This document shows positions 1 to 8,488 of a stretch of 64,000 bases of DNA, in pieces. The stretch is from positions 62,001 to 126,000 of the forward strand of contig NZ_JAAAMT010000005.1 in the NCBI RefSeq assembly GCF_009905435.1, in the 5' to 3' direction. The notes beneath the pieces were generated by a model. The model was not told the origin of the DNA, searched no databases, and saw only the letters and a list, made by a program, of their open reading frames with translations. The translations under genes and the position numbers were made by a program. The DNA is from Pseudomonas sp. R5(2019) (GTDB lineage Bacteria; Pseudomonadota; Gammaproteobacteria; Pseudomonadales; Pseudomonadaceae). Within the stretch, counting starts at the first letter, position 1. Each line of letters begins with the position of its first letter.

Positions 1-20
1 GCGAAACGACGCAGAGTCAT
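1..20 (-). CDS. amtB: Ammonium transporter AmtB, N-terminal fragment cut by window edge
   Basis: Only the first six codons are inside the window, reading M-T-L-R-R-F on the minus strand from the ATG at 20-18. A strong ribosome binding site (AGGAGAT on the minus strand) lies about 8 bases upstream of the ATG. The position directly after glnK in the same direction is the conserved glnK-amtB arrangement, in which AmtB carries ammonium across the inner membrane and is gated by GlnK. The identification rests on context and start signals, not on protein sequence. Confidence 0.7.
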
Positions 21-59
21 GTTGTTATCTCCTGGGGCGTTGGGTTTGGGGCTGTTTTT

Positions 60-560
<501 letters not shown>

Positions 561-600
561 TCACAGCGACTGCATCAGTGCATGGGTCAATGTTCGTATA

Positions 601-616
601 AGCAGAAACCTTGCCA
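601..616 (-). promoter_or_regulatory. Sigma54 (RpoN) promoter of glnK-amtB
   Basis: On the minus strand the sequence reads TGGCAAG-GTTT-CTGCT. The RpoN consensus is TGGCACG-N4-TTGCW, so both the -24 GG and -12 GC elements are present with correct spacing. Transcription would begin near 590, leaving a leader of about 190 nt before glnK. The match was found by eye. Confidence 0.7.
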
Positions 617-691
617 GCTACGCCAATCTCTTGAATTTCAGGAACTTGCCTACAAAAAGCCATGGTTACCGATGGTCGGGGTAGCATTGAC

Positions 692-739
692 GCACAACGA
701 CGGTGCGCACCTCATCGTAGCAGTGCTCGAAAATTGTGC
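692..739 (-). promoter_or_regulatory. Pair of NtrC-type enhancer sites upstream of glnK
   Basis: Two sites of the form GCAC-N7-GTGC lie at 692-706 (perfect half sites) and 725-739 (GCTC-N7-GTGC, one mismatch). Their centres are 33 bp apart, about three helical turns, as expected for cooperative NtrC dimers. They sit about 110-140 bp upstream of the predicted sigma54 start of glnK. This arrangement fits nitrogen-limitation control. Confidence 0.65.
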
Positions 740-813
740 GTCCTTCACGCCTCCGGGAACCGAAAAAAGGCGTGGTACACTCGGCCCATTCTTGATATCC
801 GGAACTCTTGCCC

Positions 814-1074
814 ATGCTCGCTCCCAAAGCCTTTCTCGATGCCCTGAGTGATCAAGCCTCTCGGCTGTTCAGCAGCGACACCTCGCAGCCTCGCAACGAA
901 CTCGAAAGCCAATTCAAGGCACTGCTGCAAAGCGGCTTCAGCAAGCTTGAGCTGGTCAGCCGTGAAGAGTTCGACAGTCAGATGGTGGTCCTGGCCCGCA
1001 CTCGCGCGCGACTGGAAAGCCTGGAAGCCAAAGTGGCTGAACTGGAAGCGCGCCTGAACGGCACGGCCGAGTAA
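814..1074 (+). CDS. ubiK: Ubiquinone biosynthesis accessory factor UbiK
   Basis: This 86-aa protein matches the UbiK/YqiC (BMFP) family, a small trimeric coiled-coil factor needed for efficient aerobic ubiquinone synthesis with UbiJ. The N-terminus (MLAPKAFLDALSDQASRLF) is amphipathic. The C-terminal third (about residues 50-82) is a heptad-like coiled coil, LARTRARLESLEAKVAELEA. The ATG at 814 was preferred to a TTG two codons upstream because it gives the family N-terminus; GGAA precedes it. The gene is monocistronic and divergent from glnK. Confidence 0.9.
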   Translation: MLAPKAFLDALSDQASRLFSSDTSQPRNELESQFKALLQSGFSKLELVSREEFDSQMVVLARTRARLESLEAKVAELEARLNGTAE

Positions 1075-1155
1075 GCACCGCTCTGCAAATGCTGGACGGC
1101 GCTATCGGCGCCTTCCTACACTGCCTTGGCGTAATGGGCGAAAAGGCAGGTAGGG

Positions 1156-2067
1156 ATGAACCGCAATGAACTGCGCAAGGCCGACATCAATCTGATGGTG
1201 GTCTTCGAAACGCTGATGCAGGAGCGCAACGTGACGCGTGCCGCCGAGAAGCTGTTTCTCGGCCAGCCGACCATCAGTTCGGCGCTCAATCGCCTGCGCA
1301 GCATGTTCAACGACCCGCTGTTCATTCGCGTCGGCCACCGCATGGAGCCGACCGCCCGCGCCGAAGAAATCATCCGCCATCTATCGCCGGCGCTGGACGC
1401 CATGTCCATCGCCCTGAGCCTGACCCACGACTTCGACCCTGCCCAAAGCACCATGAGCTTTCGTATCGGCCTGTCCGACGACGTCGAATTCGGCCTGCTG
1501 CCGCCTACCTTGCGCGCCTTGCGCCAGGAAGCACCCAACGTGACCTTCGTCATCCAGCACGTGGACTACTGGCGCATCCCCGACCTGCTCGCCAGCGGCG
1601 ACATCACCGTCGGCATCAGCCAGACCCGCGGCCTGCCGGCCAACGCCAAGCGCAAACTGCTGCGGCGCATCCAGCCCCGCGTGCTGCGCGCCGACGCCTC
1701 CGACCGGCCCCTGACCCTGGACGAATACTGTGCCCGCCCGCACGTGCAGGTGTCCCACACCGCCAACACCACCGGCGTGGTTGATGAGTGGTTGCAGGAG
1801 ATTGGCCGCAAGCGGCACGTGGTGCTTTCTGTTCCGCAGTTCAGTGCCTTGCCCGCTTTGCTGGCCGGCACTGATTTGTTGGCGGGGTTGCCGGATTACA
1901 CGGCGGATGCCATGGCGGCAACGGGGTTGGTGTTCACCGAACCGTTGCCGTTTGATACGCCGGTGCTGGATCTGTCGATGGTGTGGTTGAGCATTCTGGA
2001 CACCGATCCGGCGGAGCGGTGGCTGCGGTCGCGGCTGGAGGCGCTGATGAGTGATCGGCGGCGGTGA
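1156..2067 (+). CDS. LysR-family transcriptional regulator
   Basis: This 303-aa LTTR has a winged helix-turn-helix at about residues 10-65 (RNVTRAAEKLFLGQPTISSA, then LNRLRSMFNDPLF) and a substrate-binding-like effector domain after about residue 90. LysR proteins act as tetramers on a nearby or divergent promoter in response to a small ligand. Here the next gene, comM, is co-directional, so no target is obvious and the ligand cannot be read from sequence. The start follows a short gap after ubiK and has GGTAGGG upstream. Confidence 0.9.
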   Translation: MNRNELRKADINLMVVFETLMQERNVTRAAEKLFLGQPTISSALNRLRSMFNDPLFIRVGHRMEPTARAEEIIRHLSPALDAMSIALSLTHDFDPAQSTMSFRIGLSDDVEFGLLPPTLRALRQEAPNVTFVIQHVDYWRIPDLLASGDITVGISQTRGLPANAKRKLLRRIQPRVLRADASDRPLTLDEYCARPHVQVSHTANTTGVVDEWLQEIGRKRHVVLSVPQFSALPALLAGTDLLAGLPDYTADAMAATGLVFTEPLPFDTPVLDLSMVWLSILDTDPAERWLRSRLEALMSDRRR

Positions 2068-2190
2068 TATCGTTGGCGTCAGGACGCTTGCGTAACAAGC
2101 AGTCGCACATACCTCACCCCACTCCTCCCTCATCCGCTCTATCTTTACCCCCGCCGCAGGAAGCGGCTCACGGTCACTCATGGAGCATTC

Positions 2191-2834
2191 ATGTCCCTCG
2201 CCATCGTCCACAGCCGCGCACAGGTCGGCGTGGTGGCCCCGGCTGTCACTGTCGAGGCGCATCTGGCCAACGGCTTGCCCTCGCTGACGCTGGTCGGTTT
2301 GCCTGAAACCACCGTCAAGGAAAGCAAGGACCGGGTGCGCAGCGCGATTCTCAATTCCCGCCTGGAGTTTCCCGCCCGCCGCATCACCCTCAATCTCGCC
2401 CCCGCTGATCTGCCCAAGGACGGCGGCCGTTTCGACCTGGCCATCGCACTGGGGATTCTCGCGGCCAACGGGCAGATGCCTGCGGCTGCACTGAATGATG
2501 TGGAGTGCCTGGGGGAGTTGGCGCTTTCCGGGGCGTTGCGGTCGGTTCAGGGGGTGTTGCCAGCGGCCCTGGCCGCGCGGGATGCAGGTCGTAGCCTGAT
2601 CGTGCCGAAGGCGAATGCCGAGGAAGCGTGCCTGGCGTCGGGGCTCAAGGTGTTTGCGGTGGACCATTTGCTGGAGCTTGTCGCGCATTTCAATGCTCAG
2701 CCAGAACTCAGCCCCTACCAGGCCAACGGCCTGCTGCTGGTGAGCAAGCCTTACCCTGATCTAAGCGAGGTGCAGGGCCAGTTGGCGGCCAAGCGCGCCC
2801 TACTGGTGGCGGCCGCCGGGGCCCATAACCTGCT
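2191..2834 (+). pseudogene. comM: comM (yifB), 5' part, interrupted by an integrative element
   Basis: This is the N-terminal portion of the Mg-chelatase-like AAA+ helicase ComM/YifB, which promotes branch migration during natural transformation. It starts MSLAIVHSRAQVGVVAPAVT and contains the lon-protease-like N-domain and the linker (SEVQGQLAAKRALLVAAAGAHN). The frame is broken after codon 214 by foreign DNA, and the chimeric frame ends at TAG just past 2840. Joining base 2834 to 10046 restores one frame of 498 aa, the usual family length. The gene is therefore split but intact in content. A GGAG precedes the ATG. Confidence 0.93.
2827..2834 (+). repeat. attL core (direct repeat AACCTGCT)
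   Basis: Left copy of the 8-bp direct repeat at the element boundary, at codons 213-215 of comM (N-L-L). The same 8 bp recur at 10038-10045. Three bases further left also match the right copy except for one position (CAT versus CAC). The likely crossover dinucleotide is CT at 2833-2834, the centre of the attP dyad. Confidence 0.85.
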
Positions 2835-2876
2835 ATTGTTATAGTCTATTGCACCAATATTGAGGACAGCCCGCCG

Positions 2877-4571
2877 ATGGCCAAGGCTTACAGCTACATC
2901 AGATTCAGCAGCCCTGAGCAAGCCCGAGGGGACAGTCACCGTAGGCAGCGCAAAATGGCAGAGGATTACTGCCGAGATCACGGGCTTGAGCTGGCCAAGG
3001 CCAAGGAATACACCTTCTTCGATGAGGGTAGATCTGCCTACACGGGGGAACATGTGGGCGATGAGGGACAGCTTAAGCGCTTCTTCGATCTGGTGGATAA
3101 AGGCGCTATCGAACCCGGATCGTTCTTACTGGTGGAATCGCTCGACCGGTTGTCACGAGACAAAGTAATGGTGGCCCTGAACCAATTTACCGGCCTGCTC
3201 CAAAAGGGTATTAGGATCGTCACCCTCACAGACAAGCGCGTCTATTCCGGGGACTCCACCAACATTGCGATGGAGTTAATCGTCTCCATCACAGTGATGA
3301 TGCGAGCACACGAAGAGAGTGCCACCAAGGGGAAGCGTGTCCGTGAAGCGTGGCAGAACAAAAGAAACCTTGCGCGATCAGATAAGAAGCCACTCGGTAA
3401 CGCCTGCCCCTACTGGCTTGAGCTGGCAGGTGGCGCCTACCAGCAGATTCCAGAACGGGTAGGAGTAATCCGGCGAATCTTCGAAATGACGATCTTGGGC
3501 TATGGGCAAGCGCTGATAGCGAAACGACTGAATGAAGATGATGTTCCAGTCTTCGGCAGTGTCGGTGAGAACAAGCGGAATAAGAACGGAGCTTGGGGGA
3601 AAAGCTCCGTGGCGAAGATTCTGGATAACCGGGCCGTACTGGGCGAATACCAGCCGATGCATCTGCTCGACCGTATTCGGACCAACGATGGTGAAGTTGT
3701 CGAAGGATTTTACCCAGCAATCATAGCGCCGGACGTCTTCCTTCGGGCGAAAGCGGCAAGAGCACAACGACGAACGAGCAAAGCAACTAAGCAATCCAGG
3801 ACGTTCAACATCTGGCAAGGAATCACCAAGTGTCGCCTGTGCGGCCAAGCAATGCACCTCATCAACAAAGGTCAGCCCCCCAAAGGTTATACCTACCTCC
3901 AGTGTTACGGGACAAAGAAAGGCCGCTGCCGAAACGGCAGCATTCGAGTTGAGCAAACTGAAGTGGTGTTCAAGGAAGTGTTGGCAAAGGTTGACAGCCT
4001 TTCTCTGGTGCAGGGCAGGAGCGCGGAGATTTTAGCGAACCTTGAAGTCGTCACGGGCAGGCTGGGTGAGGTGTCCGCGAAGCTGGAAAGGGCAAACGCG
4101 GCGTTCAAGGCCTTTCAATCTATATCTGCGGCCCAGCTCCTTCAAACTCTAGAGAGAGAAAAGGAACTTTATCAATCTGAACGCGAAACGCTACGACAGC
4201 AACTCGCATCGAGCCAAGTGATTTCCAAGGAAGATTTCTTCAACCAACTTGATCTCGTCTCCTTCGAGGGGCGTGCAGCGGCTAACAGCTTGTTGAAGCG
4301 ACTTGAGATCACCATCTATTTTCGACGATTCAACACAAGCGACTTCCAATGCTGGGTGCTGGACCACTCGGGAGAGGCGGAATCAGAGGATGATGAACGG
4401 ATGCTGTTCAGTATCAAGTACACCGACGGCGATATAACCCGGCAGGCCCTTGATGACGACATTTGGGCAAGGCAGGTCCAGCAGGGCGAGCTTGATGAAG
4501 ACCAAGTGGCACGCGAACAAGAGGAAGGTACCGGCTGGCAGTGGTTTGGTGGAAAGCTACGGTCGTCCTGA
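2877..4571 (+). CDS. Large serine recombinase (integrase) of the comM element
   Basis: This 564-aa large serine integrase catalyses attP x attB recombination by double-strand cleavage. The N-terminal resolvase-like catalytic domain (residues 4-150) has YIRFSSPEQ with the nucleophile Ser11 and the ESLDRLSR motif at 87-94. A recombinase domain follows at about 170-300. A zinc-ribbon has Cys319, Cys322, Cys343 and Cys351, and a coiled-coil segment lies at about 385-445. The gene begins 42 bp inside the left end, with GAGG about 11 bases before the ATG. It may be read partly from the comM promoter. All expected domains are present, so it is probably active. Confidence 0.93.
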   Translation: MAKAYSYIRFSSPEQARGDSHRRQRKMAEDYCRDHGLELAKAKEYTFFDEGRSAYTGEHVGDEGQLKRFFDLVDKGAIEPGSFLLVESLDRLSRDKVMVALNQFTGLLQKGIRIVTLTDKRVYSGDSTNIAMELIVSITVMMRAHEESATKGKRVREAWQNKRNLARSDKKPLGNACPYWLELAGGAYQQIPERVGVIRRIFEMTILGYGQALIAKRLNEDDVPVFGSVGENKRNKNGAWGKSSVAKILDNRAVLGEYQPMHLLDRIRTNDGEVVEGFYPAIIAPDVFLRAKAARAQRRTSKATKQSRTFNIWQGITKCRLCGQAMHLINKGQPPKGYTYLQCYGTKKGRCRNGSIRVEQTEVVFKEVLAKVDSLSLVQGRSAEILANLEVVTGRLGEVSAKLERANAAFKAFQSISAAQLLQTLEREKELYQSERETLRQQLASSQVISKEDFFNQLDLVSFEGRAAANSLLKRLEITIYFRRFNTSDFQCWVLDHSGEAESEDDERMLFSIKYTDGDITRQALDDDIWARQVQQGELDEDQVAREQEEGTGWQWFGGKLRSS

Positions 4572-4799
4572 AGGCACTTTTCAAATCCGCACGCGCCCCC
4601 AACTTTTCAAAACGCCATGGCCGTCCGCGCAATATCGGGCCTTCGCCCAGCGCGGAATATCAAGAGGGGCATTCTGGTAAACGGCTGGAACTGGACACTA
4701 TGGAGGGCGGGACTTGATGCCGAATAACTCCTGTAAGCCGCATAGGGCGGCAAATCCAGCAATATCGTGGGTGTGATGCTCAGGTGGCTCTACAGGAGC
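4572..4799. other. Gap between the two convergent recombinase genes
   Basis: No gene is apparent in these 228 bp. A hairpin-like segment around GCGCAATATCGGGCC...GGAATATC is present, but no clear poly-T terminator follows on either strand. Confidence 0.4.
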
Positions 4800-5417
4800 T
4801 TACTGCGATAGGTTCTTCTTGATGCGGTAAACAGTAGCGATACCAACGTCAGCCAGCTTGGCAATCTCTTCCATGGTGTTCCCGTTCCGCGTCAGCAGGT
4901 CTTCAACCGTGTCCCACTTCTTCTGATCGCGCCCCTTGCCACCTACCTGCTCGCCACGGGCACGCTTCTTCTCCAGACCTTGCTTGATGCGCTCTACCCG
5001 CTTCTCTTGGTCCAGACGGGCCATCGTTGCCATCAGGTCGATAAGCATATTGTTGATCACGTCCATGATCTGCCCCGTGATCCCTTCTGCCCCAACCAAC
5101 ATATGGCTGGTGGGTAAGTCGGCGACTACCAGACGCAATCCTTTGGACTGGATAACGCCCTTGAGGTGTGCCCAATCGGTTTGAGAGAGGCGACTGAGGC
5201 GGTCTACAGACTCCACCAGCAGCACGTCACCAGCAGCGGCTGTGTCTAGCAGGCGGGACAATTCAGGGCGCTCCAACTTCGTCCCTGAGATGTTCTCGGA
5301 GTAAGTGCCTGCAACCTCCAGACTCTTTTCTTGGGCGAAGGCCAGTAGAGCGTCCTTGGCACGGTCAGCGTCCTGCTCATCAGTGGAGGCGCGGAGGTAG
5401 AGGTGAGCCTTGATCAT
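4800..5417 (-). CDS. Small serine recombinase (resolvase/invertase family)
   Basis: This 205-aa protein has the resolvase catalytic domain with YLRASTDEQ (nucleophile Ser11) and VESVDRLSR. It then has a long E-helix (about 115-145) and a C-terminal helix-turn-helix around TMEEIAKLADVGIATVYRIK. Such enzymes act on short res or inversion sites, often next to their own gene. It is convergent with the integrase. A cluster of GATAG/CTATC motifs directly upstream is a candidate recombination and operator site. The role could be resolution, inversion or excision control; sequence alone does not decide. Confidence 0.9.
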   Translation of the reverse strand: MIKAHLYLRASTDEQDADRAKDALLAFAQEKSLEVAGTYSENISGTKLERPELSRLLDTAAAGDVLLVESVDRLSRLSQTDWAHLKGVIQSKGLRLVVADLPTSHMLVGAEGITGQIMDVINNMLIDLMATMARLDQEKRVERIKQGLEKKRARGEQVGGKGRDQKKWDTVEDLLTRNGNTMEEIAKLADVGIATVYRIKKNLSQ

Positions 5418-5441
5418 GGGGATTATCCTTTGTCTTGTTTT

Positions 5442-5550
5442 GCGATAGTCGAATGATAACCTATCTTTTAGCTGTGTTTCAACTGGTGATTGATAGGTTA
5501 ATAGGGTCGCCTATCGGCTTCTCATTTATGTATACACAAATGATAGTTGT
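5442..5550. promoter_or_regulatory. Candidate res/operator site with iterated GATAG/CTATC motifs
   Basis: The motif GATAG or its complement CTATC occurs at least five times here. TAACCTATC (5457-5465) and GATAGGTTA (5492-5500) form 9-bp inverted arms, and ATAGG-GTCG-CCTAT (5501-5514) is a tight palindrome. The cluster lies immediately upstream of the minus-strand small serine recombinase. Resolvase genes commonly keep their recombination sites, which double as operators, at this position. Function is inferred from position and symmetry only. Confidence 0.45.
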
Positions 5551-5723
5551 AGCGCCCTGATTGCTGTCTGGGCCTTGGGAAAGCCCGGTTAGCACGTGGG
5601 GTTGCGTGCGCTCTCACTGAGAACCTGCGGCTGTGGCTGGATTTTGCGTGTGTGGCGCGCTCTGCTTGACCCCACCTGCGGCGAAGTGCCCGGAAATAGG
5701 GCGTTTGGCGGATCTGGTAGCGC

Positions 5724-5745
5724 GGGGGCTGTAACCGAGGCCCCC
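5724..5745 (-). terminator. Possible terminator hairpin after the 520-aa gene
   Basis: GGGGGC (5724-5729) pairs with GCCCCC (5740-5745) around a 10-nt loop, 35 bp downstream of the stop of the minus-strand gene ending at 5781. There is no U tract, so it may be an RNA-stabilising hairpin or a Rho-related structure instead. Confidence 0.35.
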
Positions 5746-5780
5746 ATGGGCATTAGATACTTGATTGCTTCCCCATTGCT

Positions 5781-7343
5781 TCAGGCAGCCAGTGGCAGGC
5801 TTGCGTCTCCTTGTGGCGCCAGCAGCTCAGCAATCACTGGTGGGAACTCCAGATATGCTGGGTAGCCCTTGAAGCCCCATGCTGGGTAAACCTTGCCCTT
5901 GACCTCTCGCCGGAACTGTCTCATGTACACACGGCGCCCCTTCTCGATGGCTGTATGCAGGCTCTCCAGTACACCGCCGCGCGCCGCTTCAACCTGTTCA
6001 CTGGTGCATAGCCCAACGTGTAATAGCGCCTGCCATACCGGCTCTGCATCGGCGTATAGGCCCTCGATGAACTTCTCCCAGGAGCCGAACGCCTTGAACC
6101 GCCAATCATCAGGAGCCTGCACCGTCGGAACCAGTGTGGCCACGTCTAGCCGCTTCAACAGGCGAGCCCGTAAGAGTCCCTGCGGGATGTCTGCACCAGC
6201 TAGAGCATGGAAACAATGCTCGGTAAGGTTCTTTACTAGGAACTCCCGGTCTGCATCGATCAGTTGGTGAGTTGGCTTGCTCCAAGGCCGCTGCCAGTTC
6301 AAATAGAAGTGAGACAGTGGTTTCCACTCAACATCACCCAGCGGCAAGAAGCTCTTGTGGGCTAAGCCCTGCTGGTCGTCCATCTGCGCGATGAACATTC
6401 CGAGTACTCGCACCAGACTCAACATAAACCGGCAGTTGTCCCGCTGGCGCTCTGATGGAGAAGTGTTTGCCATCCGCTCTAGTTCATCAGCGTATACACA
6501 GAGAGTGGCACGGGCAGCGCGCTCTGACTGGTGCTTGGATACTGAATCCTTCCCCCGCTGGTGTGCGTCCATTGCCTCTAGCGTCTCAAGTTGAAGAGAC
6601 TCAAGCTCTGTCTTGGTGTAGCGCTGATCCAGCTCTTGTACGGCTGTCCCCTTCTGCTGCTTGTTGTATATACGCTGAGCCAAGCTATTCACTTGATTCA
6701 TTACGATAGCATCAGACTGGGAAAGGTATTCGGTGAACTCTTTGCCCAGAAACTTGCGGATCTTCTTGGCAACCTGTTCATTGGTGGCCTGCTTGGATAC
6801 CTGCCACTCTGGCTTTAACTTGCTGGCTGGAACCTTCAGGCCAGCATCGGTGGAAACCAGCTTGTTCCCGTACGTCTGGTTCGTGTGGCCGTCACCAATA
6901 AACAAATTGATAGGGTGCAATGCTCCTACTGAGCCATCTGTGCCTTTATGGGCCTGTATGTGGCAGCGGTGGAATGTAGACTTCTTTTCATCCTGACCCC
7001 AACCGTTGCACATGTAACTGGTGTTATGTAAGGACTTCAGTTCGAACAGGGAGGCTGTAGTCTGGCCTAACAAGATGCCTAATGTACCCGCGTCTCTACA
7101 ACGATCAATGACCCAGAGTCCGTGAGTACTCTTGTACCAGCGGATAAGTTGGGCCTCGATGCGAGATACCTTCTTCTCTGCTTTCTTGGCGGCTCTAGCC
7201 TCAGCTTGCCTACAGGCATCTTTGCAGAAGCGTTTACTCTTGTCTGTCTGCTCCCGCTTACCCTTGTAGGGATCTTTGCAGCAGTAGCAGGTGTAATCAT
7301 ATTCAGTAGACTTGGCCTTCTTGGCCTTGGTGTTCGTTAACAT
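5781..7343 (-). CDS. Unknown element protein with N-terminal zinc module and HNH-like motif
   Basis: This protein of about 520 aa is unrecognised. Counting from a GTG three codons upstream (7352), residues 22-47 give C-x2-C-x17-C-x3-C, a likely zinc-binding module, followed by a lysine-rich helix. Residues 128-164 contain CHIQAHKG...HPINLF...HTN with His131, Asn149 and His156/Asn158, a spacing resembling the beta-beta-alpha-metal (HNH) nuclease fold. The remaining 350 residues are helical with no family I can name. The ATG at 7343 or GTG at 7352 are both possible. It is the last gene of the cluster and overlaps the preceding RHH gene by 41 bp. Nuclease function is an inference only. Confidence 0.75.
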   Translation of the reverse strand: MLTNTKAKKAKSTEYDYTCYCCKDPYKGKREQTDKSKRFCKDACRQAEARAAKKAEKKVSRIEAQLIRWYKSTHGLWVIDRCRDAGTLGILLGQTTASLFELKSLHNTSYMCNGWGQDEKKSTFHRCHIQAHKGTDGSVGALHPINLFIGDGHTNQTYGNKLVSTDAGLKVPASKLKPEWQVSKQATNEQVAKKIRKFLGKEFTEYLSQSDAIVMNQVNSLAQRIYNKQQKGTAVQELDQRYTKTELESLQLETLEAMDAHQRGKDSVSKHQSERAARATLCVYADELERMANTSPSERQRDNCRFMLSLVRVLGMFIAQMDDQQGLAHKSFLPLGDVEWKPLSHFYLNWQRPWSKPTHQLIDADREFLVKNLTEHCFHALAGADIPQGLLRARLLKRLDVATLVPTVQAPDDWRFKAFGSWEKFIEGLYADAEPVWQALLHVGLCTSEQVEAARGGVLESLHTAIEKGRRVYMRQFRREVKGKVYPAWGFKGYPAYLEFPPVIAELLAPQGDASLPLAA

Positions 7344-7488
7344 TCGTTCCACTCTTTAGGGAATCAAGCCGCATGGCAGCTTCTTCAATCAGTTGTTCAA
7401 CCATTCGGGTTGGGTTCTTTACGCCTGTGTGTTCCATCAAGCTGAGCAGCTTGGATTGATGGTCAGGCCGGTACACTGAAACTCTCAT
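7303..7488 (-). CDS. Small ribbon-helix-helix-like protein
   Basis: This 61-aa protein begins MRVSVYRPDHQ (beta strand), then has two helices (SKLLSLMEHTG and NPTRMVEQLIEEAAMRL), the ribbon-helix-helix pattern of Arc/CopG-type DNA-binding dimers. The ATG at 7488 has a strong AGAGGAAC upstream and was chosen over a start six codons earlier. It overlaps the start of the 520-aa gene, implying translational coupling. It may be an autorepressor or an accessory factor for the nuclease-like protein. Confidence 0.7.
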   Translation of the reverse strand: MRVSVYRPDHQSKLLSLMEHTGVKNPTRMVEQLIEEAAMRLDSLKSGTNVNEHQGQEGQVY

Positions 7489-7771
7489 GTTTGTTCCTCT
7501 CTGCATAAGGGGTTTTCACTGGAAATAGGCATATTGGATTGGGCTGAAGCCCTTATGCCATGCGGGTTTGATCAATTAAGGCGGTCACTATTCTATACCA
7601 CCTCGGCCCCTTCAAACCCTTGCCCCGGACAGCACGATACCGACGAAATCAGTTGGCCAATTGGCTTGATTGTCGGGAGCGGTTGTTCGGGGATGTGGGG
7701 CAATCAGCTCTATGCGAGCTGGAGAGACAGTAATCGTACTGTACTTCCTACAGTCGTCAAGAGGGGGCAGG
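7489..7771. other. Gap inside the element operon, 7489-7771
   Basis: There is no supported gene in these 283 bp. A minus-strand TATAGAAT near 7588-7598 resembles a -10 element but lacks a well-spaced -35. A second, weaker promoter for the two downstream genes is therefore possible. Confidence 0.35.
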
Positions 7772-7957
7772 TCACTTTGGTGAAGATTCTTCTGCTCGCA
7801 CAGCGGTCACGTAACAGGTGGCCATGTATTCCAGAAAGTCCCGGACAGGCATCTGGTGCTTCCGGGCGTGATAACAGAGGGTGTGGAAGTTCTCATCCGA
7901 GAGACGCACTGACAGTGATCGCTGGTGAGCGTTGGATTGCTGTTTGTCCTTACTCAC
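7772..7957 (-). CDS. Second small ribbon-helix-helix-like protein
   Basis: This 61-aa protein has a polar N-terminus, then RSLSVRLSDENFHTLCYHAR and MPVRDFLEYMATCYV. That is a strand followed by two helices, as in CopG/Arc-type regulators. It starts with GTG overlapping the TGA of the upstream gene (GTGA), so it is translationally coupled. DNA binding is inferred from the fold pattern. It is distinct in sequence from the other RHH-like protein of the same cluster. Confidence 0.65.
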   Translation of the reverse strand: MSKDKQQSNAHQRSLSVRLSDENFHTLCYHARKHQMPVRDFLEYMATCYVTAVRAEESSPK

Positions 7958-8469
7958 GCTGCTACCTCGGGCTTGTGATATGCAGCCAATAGGTCGGCTA
8001 GGGCCTTTTTCTCTTCAGTCGCCTGAACCTTTGCAGCAGCTTCTGCGGCCTTTGCAGCAGCTTCCCGCGCGCGGCGGGCAATCGTAATCTCCATCTGGCG
8101 GGCAGTTTCAGCGACATTGCGTTGGTAACGTGACTCCGCGTACTCAGCCTTTGCCAGTTCGGCCACTTTAGGAAGCTCGGCGGCGATCATCTCATCTGGT
8201 TTACGCAAGATGCAGCTGAAATATAAATCCCGAGCATTAGCCTTGATGATCGTGTAACCCTCTTTGAGAACATCCTGCAATTCGATCAGAGACATTTCCA
8301 GCGGCTTGTGCCTGCTCCAATCAATGTTGGCGGCAAGTCCACGGAAGTGCAGACCTTTGCTCTCGGAGTGATACCGTGCTTCTCCCTTCTCAATCAAGGC
8401 TTGTAACTCTGCATCATCGTGCTTGAAGAATTCAGCTACTGTTCTGCCGTATTCGTGTTTAGTTGTCAT
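7954..8469 (-). CDS. Hypothetical element protein with alanine-rich coiled coil
   Basis: This 171-aa protein of unknown family has a mixed N-terminal domain (about 1-105, MTTKHEYGRTVAEFFKHDDA at the start). A long helical Ala/Glu/Lys/Arg-rich tail follows (about 110-165, ARREAAAKAAEAAAKVQA-like), likely a coiled coil. No catalytic motif is visible. AAGGAATAAC before the ATG is a good ribosome binding site, and GTGA overlap links it to the next gene. Its shape (small domain plus coiled coil) resembles that of the upstream 170-aa protein. Confidence 0.7.
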   Translation of the reverse strand: MTTKHEYGRTVAEFFKHDDAELQALIEKGEARYHSESKGLHFRGLAANIDWSRHKPLEMSLIELQDVLKEGYTIIKANARDLYFSCILRKPDEMIAAELPKVAELAKAEYAESRYQRNVAETARQMEITIARRAREAAAKAAEAAAKVQATEEKKALADLLAAYHKPEVAA

Positions 8470-8488
8470 TTATGTTATTCCTTGTGAG

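Larger units (their letters stand above)
5418..5780. other. Intergenic region of the element, 5418-5780
   Basis: This 363-bp gap holds the GATAG/CTATC cluster in its first third. Its remainder (5551-5720) is GC-richer, with no gene, and near the right side lies a hairpin that may terminate the minus-strand operon. Short open frames there have no family resemblance or start signals. Confidence 0.5.

Noticed and set aside
2820..2840. tRNA gene as the integration target of the element
   Set aside because: The junction is inside comM, and no tRNA cloverleaf is present at either end.
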